NCBI GenBank assembly: GCA_904501935.1
Contig: CAJGDA010000102.1
Location: 1 to 5,533 of the forward strand
DNA length: 5,533 bases
From: an uncultured Methanobrevibacter sp.
GTDB taxonomy: Archaea > Methanobacteriota > Methanobacteria > Methanobacteriales > Methanobacteriaceae
Direction of reading: 5' to 3'
This document shows positions 1 to 4,979 of this stretch, piece by piece. Each line of letters opens with the position of its first letter. Within the stretch, counting starts at the first letter, position 1. A program made the translations under genes and the position numbers. The notes under the pieces are model-generated. The model was not told the origin of the DNA, searched no databases, and saw nothing but the letters and a program-made list of their open reading frames with translations.

Positions 1-1
1 A

Positions 2-586
2 CAGGCATTGAACTTATCTGGAAGGGAAAGTAATTCTTCTGTAAGTTTTATATTTTCAGAAATATTAAACGGTGCTAATTTCACATTAAATTTCACAGAT
101 GGAATATTAACAATACAACTGGCTGGAAATGAGAATTATACATTTGTTTTTGATTTAAATACTGGTTTAGTATATGATTTAACGAAATATGGAAATTTCA
201 CATATAAAGGTGCAATCTCCTGTGAATCAAATGGTAATTGTCCATTCCTATTCATGTATACACTTGTAGGAAACTTTTATGAGGCAGGCAGATACAAAGG
301 TGATTTAACTTATCATGGTGAGGAATTTAAATTTTCAAATGAAACAAAACATGTTATAACAGGATTATTAACATCGGTTGCATTAGGATCTTCATTAATT
401 CTAATTAGTAACACATTACCATACATTGGATTGATAACATTAGGTGTTAGTGCACCAATTTTATTACCATTACTTGCGGCTGGTGGCTTAATTGCATTAG
501 CTTATATTTTAAATTATTATGATAATGGATGCGATAAGAATAAAGCGATGGAAGAAACAATTATTGGATTAGTAGAGGCAATATGA
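2..586 (+). CDS. Exported, sequon-rich surface protein with hydrophobic C-terminus (5'-truncated)
   Basis: This is the 3' part of a longer gene. The reading frame is open to the left edge (codons CAG GCA precede the TTG at 8-10), so that TTG is probably an internal Leu and the true start lies outside the window. Residue numbers count from it. Residues 1-115 are polar and beta-rich, with seven N-x-S/T sequons (N2, N9, N24, N28, N43, N63, N111). Two cysteines in C-E-S-N-G-N-C (72-78) could form a disulfide. Residues about 117-134 and 138-167 are hydrophobic and Gly-rich, probably a membrane hairpin or long anchor, followed by a short charged tail. Sequon density is typical of glycosylated archaeal envelope proteins (family knowledge); cell-surface location is inferred. 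The next gene starts 4 nt downstream, suggesting co-transcription. I do not recognise the family. A hydrophobic secreted peptide domain at the C-terminus is an alternative to a simple anchor. Confidence 0.75.
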   Translation, partial: QALNLSGRESNSSVSFIFSEILNGANFTLNFTDGILTIQLAGNENYTFVFDLNTGLVYDLTKYGNFTYKGAISCESNGNCPFLFMYTLVGNFYEAGRYKGDLTYHGEEFKFSNETKHVITGLLTSVALGSSLILISNTLPYIGLITLGVSAPILLPLLAAGGLIALAYILNYYDNGCDKNKAMEETIIGLVEAI

Positions 587-590
587 TACT

Positions 591-1442
591 ATGATTTTAG
601 ATTCATTTTTAAAGTTTATTGGGAGTGATGGTCAAAGTGGTTCGGTTTATAGTAGACTTTTTGCTGTTTTAATTTGTATGTTGCCATCAATATTAGTCGC
701 ATTATGGATCTATTTTAATACACAGGATATTTTTTTGTTAAAGTTTATTTTAATAGTTGTTTCCATTTTTGCAGTGCCCAGTTTTCTTTTTATTTTTCAA
801 GATAATATTGATAAAAAAATAGGGAGATTTTCAAATATTAGAAATGGTTATTCATATGAATGGGCTTCAATTTTATTTTCATCATTGATTCCAAGCATGA
901 TAATTATCTTAATTTTTGTGTTTTCTCATTATAGTAGCTTAAATTTAGGAATAATATGCAGTTTAGTATTTATTCTACCGCTATTTTCACTTTTGCGGAA
1001 AAATCTTTTTTGTGATGATAATTGTATAAAAGATAATGAAATTTTGTTAGGTTATCCTCCAATTTATTCTTTAATTGGTTTAATTTTGGGTTTATTTGGT
1101 ATTTTTAATGCTTTTAAGTTTTTTTATAGTGATTTTAATTATTTTGTTGTTTGCTTAATTGTTGTGTTATTGTTTCAGTTGGTGATGGTTAATCCGGATG
1201 TTATTAATAAGGTTCTCCCTTTTGAACTTAGAAGAAAAAAGGGCTTTTTAATTTATATTATCTGTTTTATTATTGTTTATTTGATTGTGATTTTTTTAAT
1301 GTGCGGTTCTTTAGAATTCATTCCAATATCACTTGATTTATCCCCATGGGGCATTGTACGGAAAATCATAATCTATGGAATTTCAATAATCTTAGCAATA
1401 CGATTCTACAAGCTGGCTAAAAAGATGGATAAAAAGAAGTGA
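591..1442 (+). CDS. Unrecognised polytopic membrane protein, about 8 TM segments
   Basis: A complete 283-residue protein with ATG start and TGA stop. An AGAGG at 574-578, inside the end of the preceding gene, is a plausible ribosome binding site 12 nt ahead of the ATG. Hydrophobic segments lie near residues 22-42, 49-69, 92-113, 117-135, 156-178, 183-201, 218-239 and 253-273. The loop between segments 4 and 5 holds C-D-D-N-C (141-145). The ends of the chain are polar, with a Lys-rich C-terminus (K-M-D-K-K-K) that by the positive-inside rule is probably cytoplasmic. There is no ABC, transporter or enzyme signature that I can see, so no function is assigned. It follows the surface-protein gene by 4 nt, so the two are probably an operon and may work together at the envelope, for example in export, anchoring or protection; that is inference. 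The coding strand is very T-rich, as expected for Phe/Ile/Leu-rich membrane proteins at low GC. Confidence 0.8.
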   Translation: MILDSFLKFIGSDGQSGSVYSRLFAVLICMLPSILVALWIYFNTQDIFLLKFILIVVSIFAVPSFLFIFQDNIDKKIGRFSNIRNGYSYEWASILFSSLIPSMIIILIFVFSHYSSLNLGIICSLVFILPLFSLLRKNLFCDDNCIKDNEILLGYPPIYSLIGLILGLFGIFNAFKFFYSDFNYFVVCLIVVLLFQLVMVNPDVINKVLPFELRRKKGFLIYIICFIIVYLIVIFLMCGSLEFIPISLDLSPWGIVRKIIIYGISIILAIRFYKLAKKMDKKK

Positions 1443-1716
1443 AAATGATGTTATTAGTTCCTTGCTTTGATATGTGGCTGTAAACTATGGATTCAATGGA
1501 CTTTTCGGGAGGCAGCCTGAAACATAGGAATATAATAGATTTTCTCATATCTGATTATATTTAAAAGTATTTTTTTAACTATTGTAAACGGCATAATTCT
1601 TATAAATAGTTAATGCAATATTATAATAGCTACTGTTTTTCTCTGTTAATTTTATTTAATCATTTAATTATTTCCCCCATTTTCAGTAAAAGATTAAATT
1701 CAAGCCATTTGTTTAA
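1443..1716. other. Intergenic stretch without a supported gene
   Basis: About 270 bp after the eight-TM protein gene. Only very short ORFs occur, for example 25 codons from the ATG at 1487, with no clear ribosome binding site. A weak imperfect dyad around 1503-1522 (TTTC GGG AGGC A GCCT GAAA) has a 3-nt bulge and almost no loop, so I do not call it a functional hairpin. Apart from the T-tract at 1570 I see nothing convincing. Confidence 0.5.
1570..1576 (+). terminator. T7 tract, possible archaeal-type terminator
   Basis: A run of seven T residues lies about 130 nt downstream of the two-gene membrane operon. Archaeal transcription can end at simple T-tracts without a hairpin. In DNA this AT-rich such runs are common, so this is weak support. 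Confidence 0.25.
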
Positions 1717-2020
1717 CAATCAATTGATTTAATCAAGGAAAAATGTCATGGAGCCACTTCTGAGAACAAAACAACTCTATTTGTCTCTGAAAGCATTGTC
1801 CGTGAAAACATTCAAGTGAATGATGATATGGGAATTATACAATCTGCAATTCATGATTTCAAATTTATGTAATTTTATTTTATCATATCTTGACGTTAAT
1901 GGATGTTCTGATGAATTGAACAATAAATTATTGGATATAATAGATAAAGATGCTGATGTCAAAGGGGGATTTGGATTCAAAAGAGAGTGTAGTTGCATTG
2001 TCAATGAGATATTTAATTGA
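1717..2020 (+). pseudogene. Possible remnant of a small gene, split over two frames
   Basis: Two overlapping stretches in different frames look coding. Frame 1 is open from 1717 to the TAA at 1870-1872 and has a protein-like composition (it includes L-F-V-S-E-S-I-V-R-E-N and D-D-M-G-I-I-Q-S-A-I-H-D-F), but no good start codon until a GTG/ATG near its end. Frame 2 runs from an ATG at 1820 to the TGA at 2018-2020. From about residue 17 it reads as an acidic helical protein (S-Y-L-D-V-N-G, then D-E-L-N-N-K-L-L-D-I-I-D-K-D), with two Cys in E-C-S-C near the C-terminus. A single frameshift around 1840-1870 would join them into one protein of about 85-90 residues. The 66-codon frame-2 ORF could instead be a real small gene, but no Shine-Dalgarno sequence stands before its ATG. 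The family is unrecognised, and chance open frames are a real possibility. Confidence 0.3.
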
Positions 2021-2030
2021 CATGTTTAAA

Positions 2031-2071
2031 AAGGAGATGGAATTGATATGACAAAATTAGGTATGGCTTAA
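2031..2071 (+). other. Seven-codon ORF behind a strong ribosome binding site (gene stub or leader)
   Basis: AAGGAGAT at 2031-2038 is a good Shine-Dalgarno match, 9-11 nt before the ATG at 2048. The ORF encodes only M-T-K-L-G-M-A and ends in TAA at 2069-2071, two bases before the GC-rich hairpin at 2074. A good initiation site leading into so short an ORF suggests the 5' stub of a gene truncated by a rearrangement at the hairpin. A leader peptide is less likely because no gene follows on this strand. Confidence 0.3.
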
Positions 2072-2073
2072 AA

Positions 2074-2097
2074 TCTCCGGCTTCTTGAAGCCGGAGA
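2074..2097 (-). terminator. Perfect 11-bp GC-rich hairpin: terminator of the protease gene or IS end remnant
   Basis: TCTCCGGCTTC and GAAGCCGGAGA are exact inverted repeats separated by TT. On the minus strand the hairpin begins 9 nt after the stop of the CAAX protease gene and is followed by TTTT (2073-2070), so it can act as an intrinsic-type terminator, though the T-tract is short. On the plus strand it is followed by GGTTCAA. A hairpin followed by a G-rich GTTCAA-like end resembles right ends of IS200/IS605 (tnpB-type) elements as I remember them, so it may instead be an insertion remnant. The hairpin is plain in the sequence; its role is inferred. Confidence 0.55.
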
Positions 2098-2106
2098 GGT
2101 TCAATA

Positions 2107-2946
2107 TTACTGATTGTTGCTATACTCAAGTAGTCTTCCGACATGTTGGGTTTCGAAGAACATGTCTTTTTTAGCCATGACTATAAGAATTGCAACCACT
2201 GTTATCACTATTGTCTCCAAGCATTTTGTCTCAGGAGTCAACGCTATTTTCTCCTGCAGGAAATTGACAAAGAAATGGAATATCATGCAAGCTAATATCG
2301 AACGGTCGCTTTCAAGATAGACCCATGTAATGACAAATCCCATAGGGATTCCACTCACAAAAAAGTTAATCACATAAAGGGGATTCACCATAAGTCCGGC
2401 TTGATATGTTCCCGGAATAAAGATTAAAGGCAAATGCCATAAAGACCATAGCACTCCAAAGATCATTGATTCCCAAAACCAGTTCATATAGTTACCGATA
2501 GAGTCCTCACAGTATCCTTTCCATCCCACTTCCTCAATTATCGCAGCAATCGTAATGGTAATAAATGCTCCGGCTATTCCAACACCTGTAAAAGAAAAGC
2601 TTTCAGTAAAGGAAAACTGGCTAATTGGCTGTCCAAATGGCAATGACAACAGAATAGAGCAGACTATTACAATTGCAAATACAATCACAGCCCAAACAAC
2701 ATTCAGCCATTTTACTTTATAAAAGCCTAAAATCTTATTTTTAAAGTCTTGCTTAAGAGCATCTGATCCTGATGCCATAATGAAAACTGTAGACACAATA
2801 GCAGGAGCCATAAGGCCTATCAGCATAAGTAATGGACTGATGCTTTCTGGCAAAAAGATTGCCGGAATCCAAAATATCCAAGTAAAAACATATGCCAGAG
2901 CAAAAAATAGAACTGGTTTATATTTGTAGTTTTCTGTATTGTTCAC
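2107..2946 (-). CDS. CPBP-family (CAAX/Rce1-like) intramembrane metalloprotease
   Basis: A 279-residue multi-pass membrane protein with the three signatures of the CPBP/ABI family (Pfam PF02517, formerly CAAX amino-terminal protease). These are E-E-V-G-W-K-G-Y at 138-145 (the E138-E139 glutamates), W-H-L-P-L with H171, and F-H-F-F-V-N with H224 and N228. In this family the Glu and His residues form the metal-dependent catalytic site inside the membrane. The usual EExxxR arginine is Lys here (K143). Hydrophobic segments lie near 11-31, 37-58, 82-102, 121-140, 160-178, 189-211, 216-230 and 243-258. Bacterial and archaeal members include bacteriocin-immunity and stress-linked proteases; the substrate here is unknown. 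The start is GTG, chosen because GGAGG stands 7 nt upstream. That GTG overlaps the tetR stop by 4 nt (GTGA), indicating translational coupling and control by the repressor. Base composition is less AT-rich than the flanking genes. Confidence 0.9.
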   Translation of the reverse strand: MNNTENYKYKPVLFFALAYVFTWIFWIPAIFLPESISPLLMLIGLMAPAIVSTVFIMASGSDALKQDFKNKILGFYKVKWLNVVWAVIVFAIVIVCSILLSLPFGQPISQFSFTESFSFTGVGIAGAFITITIAAIIEEVGWKGYCEDSIGNYMNWFWESMIFGVLWSLWHLPLIFIPGTYQAGLMVNPLYVINFFVSGIPMGFVITWVYLESDRSILACMIFHFFVNFLQEKIALTPETKCLETIVITVVAILIVMAKKDMFFETQHVGRLLEYSNNQ

Positions 2947-3557
2947 TCTATTGCCTCCATATCACTTTTATCAATCAGTTCGTAAATGAAACTCATTGTT
3001 CCGTTCTCGGCCCCGAGAAGTTTTTCAGTCATGTCTATAAAGACGGAAATATCTTTTGCACTGAATGTACCTTCATTAAACGTACCGTCGCTGATGATAA
3101 GGAGCATCTTGACACGTTCAGGTATATTTTCGCATTCAAAGATGCCTTCTTCTACTCCCTCGTTTATAACTTCGGATAAAAGCGGAGTAACAACATTAAT
3201 CAATTTTTGTCTGACTTTATAGTGCATTAACACGTTTTCCGGTTGGAAAAGAGCGTTCTTTACGGGTTGTTCAGCTTCGGTAGGTTTCATTGATGTAAGT
3301 ATTCCGACTATTTTTTGAGGTACTGAAATATCCATTCTGATAATCTGCTTTGCCATTTCGGTCTCACTATCAATCATCATGTCGATGACTTCTTCGAGCA
3401 TCTGCTCTTTACTTTGGAAATGGTAGTAGTATGTGCCTTTAGCTATTTGTGCTTTCTCTATGATTTCGTCAACACTGGTATTCTCGTATCCCTGTGTGAG
3501 AAACATATCATAGGCTATCTTTAACAACTCTTTTTTCCTTTTTTCACCTTTTTTCAT
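2943..3557 (-). CDS. TetR/AcrR-family transcriptional repressor
   Basis: A 204-residue protein, the usual length for the family. The N-terminal DNA-binding domain fits TetR_N: helix 1 with A-Y-D-M-F-L-T-Q-G-Y-E-N-T-S (15-28), helix 2 V-D-E-I-I-E-K-A (29-36) and the recognition region I-A-K-G-T-Y-Y-Y-H-F-Q-S-K-E (38-51). The rest is an all-helical C-terminal ligand-binding and dimerisation domain that gives no clue to the ligand. The frame extends to an upstream TTG at 3569, but that TTG overlaps the GGAGG at 3563-3567. I therefore take the ATG at 3557, 5 nt after GGAGG, as the start. The gene overlaps the downstream protease gene by 4 nt, so the two form one operon. A perfect dyad upstream (3631-3643) suggests it represses its own operon. 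GC content is visibly higher than in the flanking genes, consistent with transfer as a cassette. Confidence 0.92.
   Translation of the reverse strand: MKKGEKRKKELLKIAYDMFLTQGYENTSVDEIIEKAQIAKGTYYYHFQSKEQMLEEVIDMMIDSETEMAKQIIRMDISVPQKIVGILTSMKPTEAEQPVKNALFQPENVLMHYKVRQKLINVVTPLLSEVINEGVEEGIFECENIPERVKMLLIISDGTFNEGTFSAKDISVFIDMTEKLLGAENGTMSFIYELIDKSDMEAIE
2954..2958 (-). promoter_or_regulatory. Shine-Dalgarno GGAGG for the protease gene
   Basis: GGAGG lies inside the last codons of tetR, 7 nt before the GTG at 2946. It supports the GTG start and independent re-initiation at the 4-nt overlap. The surrounding TGGAGGCAAT recurs before the tetR start. Confidence 0.75.
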
Positions 3558-3562
3558 AATTG

Positions 3563-3567
3563 CCTCC
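3563..3567 (-). promoter_or_regulatory. Shine-Dalgarno GGAGG deciding the tetR start
   Basis: GGAGG sits 5 nt before the ATG at 3557 and overlaps the in-frame TTG at 3569-3567. This rules in favour of the ATG over the longer TTG reading. Confidence 0.8.
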
Positions 3568-3587
3568 AAAAATAAATCCTCAATTGG

Positions 3588-3600
3588 TTTTTATATTATA
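3588..3600 (-). promoter_or_regulatory. TATA-like element close to tetR
   Basis: The minus strand reads TATAATATAAAAA. An archaeal start about 25 nt downstream would fall near 3569-3572, just keeping the GGAGG in a very short leader. This is one of two candidate core promoters; which is used cannot be told from sequence. Confidence 0.4.
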
Positions 3601-3630
3601 ATTAACTTCATATTTTTGTCATTCATTTTT

Positions 3631-3643
3631 CGACTATTAGTCG
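3631..3643. promoter_or_regulatory. 13-bp dyad CGACTATTAGTCG, likely TetR operator
   Basis: CGACTA and TAGTCG are perfect inverted repeats around one central T, set between T-rich flanks (T5 before, G then T5 after). Its size and symmetry match operators of TetR-family dimers, and it stands about 75 bp ahead of the tetR ATG with no other gene nearby. It lies between the two TATA-like elements: downstream of the distal one, where it would block transcription, and upstream of the proximal one. Autoregulation is inferred from this position. Confidence 0.6.
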
Positions 3644-3678
3644 GTTTTTAGTTTTTAATTCTAATATTAAAATTATAC

Positions 3679-3686
3679 TATATAAA
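3679..3686 (-). promoter_or_regulatory. Distal TATA box TTTATATA for the tetR operon
   Basis: The minus strand reads TATTTATATAG across 3688-3678, a good match to an archaeal TATA box. A start about 25 nt downstream (near 3657) would place the dyad at roughly +14 to +26, a good position for repression, with a leader of about 100 nt. The element is nearly symmetrical and could also be read on the plus strand. Confidence 0.45.
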
Positions 3687-3690
3687 TATT

Positions 3691-4137
3691 TTCATCATGA
3701 TTTGATGGTAGGAAGCGAATAAGCATGAAATTGTTATTTCCAAGTAATGTTTATTCATTTATCATTTCAGTTTTTCGTAGGACTGTATTAGTGTTCTTTC
3801 TATACATATCAACGGAAGTGGTAATTGTGGAGTACTTATCTTCGTGATTGGAGCAGGATATTCATTCAATTATTAAATAGATAGTCTCTATACATTATAA
3901 CTCGGGCTTATCATCACTTAGTAATATTTTCTGCAACATCGTTATGCGCCGAAATTAAACATTAAAATAAAAAAGGTTATGTTATGACGTTATAGAAAGA
4001 CATGTAGTGTAATATAAACACAAATATATTATGGAAAACTATTGTTGGATTACATGATAATCTGTGATGGAAATGTTTGAAATTTTCAAAAGTAAGTTTT
4101 GCACATGATTACTGATGTTTTTAAAGGAAGAATTCTT
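3691..4137. other. Intergenic region without a supported gene
   Basis: About 450 bp between the tetR promoter and the channel-like genes. Both strands are broken by frequent stops. The longest item I noted is a 40-codon plus-strand ORF at 3725-3847 encoding a hydrophobic peptide (starts M-K-L-L-F-P-S-N-V-Y), without a convincing ribosome binding site. A second Gly-rich open stretch without a start overlaps it to about 3877. A small AT-rich dyad, TTTGAAA T TTTCAAA, lies at 4076-4090. I see no tRNA-like fold, direct-repeat array or IS ends. It may be decayed coding sequence. Confidence 0.5.
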
Positions 4138-4144
4138 AAAAAAA
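4138..4144 (-). terminator. T7 tract downstream of the channel-like operon
   Basis: Seven A residues on the plus strand give T7 on the minus strand, about 32-38 nt after the stop of the last gene and directly before the palindrome AAGAATTCTT (4128-4137). This suits an archaeal T-tract terminator. Confidence is limited by the general AT-richness. Confidence 0.35.
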
Positions 4145-4175
4145 GCATATATGTTAATGAATAAATTTGATATTT

Positions 4176-4979
4176 TTACTCCTTTTCTTTCTTATTTTTA
4201 ACAAAATCCTTCATATCCTCAAATTGACGAGAAACATAACTCATCACAATTGAAACAGCTAATGTGGCAGTACCTACAATTGATAAAATAAAACCACCCC
4301 ATGCCAATACTAAAGAATTAATTTTTCCAATCATAATCTTTCCTGTTGCATCAAAACTATTACTAGTGAATGCATTAGAAACCATAGTCGCTGAATCCAT
4401 AGGTGAAACTCCTTCAGCAAGAATTGTAAATAAAAAGCTCACCAACAATATTGTAAAAGTCACTATAATGCTTAATCCTAAACCATTGCTCTCGGTATAC
4501 TTAACAAATTCATGATAGTAAAATTGAATAAAATACAAATATCCGAGAATATGGAATAAGTTAAGGAAACTAAATGCACTATTTCCAAACAATATTCCTG
4601 TTATAGATGCAAAGGGGATTAATAAAAATAATAAAACTTTATTATTAAAAGAATCCCAACTCCTGTTAATACTAAGATATATCGAAATGAGAATATCTAA
4701 AACAAATATAACAGTGGAGCCTTTAATCCAATTAAATGTTAAATATAAAATGATTAAAATAAAGATTAATATCATTACCATATAAAAGACTTGTTTTAAA
4801 TAAAAGAGCGGTTCAGAAGGAAAATATTCTAGAGGATTTGCAAACTTTGAATTCTTAAGAAACGATGATGATTTAACTTTATTTCGAATGAATTTAGTCA
4901 TATAAATTAAAATGGCAAATATTCCAACTGCTGCTAATAATTGAAATACAGAATACATTAAAAAAGAGCCATTCATCAT
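4176..4979 (-). CDS. Cation-channel-like membrane protein, 7 TM with S5-pore-S6 core and unusual filter
   Basis: A 267-residue membrane protein. Segments lie near 8-28, 63-84, 88-104, 115-132, 137-155 and 168-188 (S5-like), followed by a re-entrant pore-like stretch at 193-218, a last segment at 221-248 (S6-like), and a charged cytoplasmic-type tail. The core resembles Ion_trans_2-type K+ channels: E189 ends S5, D195 precedes the pore helix, and T-S-N-S-F-D (205-210) stands where T-V-G-Y-G-D is usual. G218-K219 correspond to the Gly-Arg before the inner helix. The canonical GYG is absent, so K+ selectivity is doubtful. The S4-position segment has no regular Arg/Lys series, so it is not a classical voltage sensor. 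The ATG start is preceded by AAGGAG (4992-4987) at 7 nt; a second ATG follows directly. It overlaps the upstream paralogue by 4 nt (ATGA). Channel assignment is inference from pattern, not a database match. Confidence 0.7.
   Translation of the reverse strand: MMNGSFLMYSVFQLLAAVGIFAILIYMTKFIRNKVKSSSFLKNSKFANPLEYFPSEPLFYLKQVFYMVMILIFILIILYLTFNWIKGSTVIFVLDILISIYLSINRSWDSFNNKVLLFLLIPFASITGILFGNSAFSFLNLFHILGYLYFIQFYYHEFVKYTESNGLGLSIIVTFTILLVSFLFTILAEGVSPMDSATMVSNAFTSNSFDATGKIMIGKINSLVLAWGGFILSIVGTATLAVSIVMSYVSRQFEDMKDFVKNKKEKE

Noticed and set aside
1503..1522. Imperfect inverted repeat TTTC GGG AGGC A GCCT GAAA
   Set aside because: A three-base bulge and a one-base centre make a stable hairpin unlikely, and no T-tract follows.
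1777..2004. 75-codon minus-strand ORF opposite the possible gene remnant
   Set aside because: It lies antisense to the plus-strand stretches, has a low-complexity Ser/Leu/Asn composition and no ribosome binding site.
3567..3569. TTG as start codon of tetR
   Set aside because: It overlaps the GGAGG that serves the ATG at 3557, and it has no ribosome binding site of its own.
3725..3847. 40-codon plus-strand ORF encoding a hydrophobic peptide, with a TATA-like element about 40 bp upstream
   Set aside because: The only upstream purine stretch (AGGA at 3710) is too far from the ATG, the composition is not distinctive, and the region looks degenerate. Chance is the simplest explanation.
4076..4090. 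Dyad TTTGAAA T TTTCAAA
   Set aside because: It is a short, purely AT-rich inverted repeat with a one-base centre, expected by chance in such DNA and not placed near a gene start or end.
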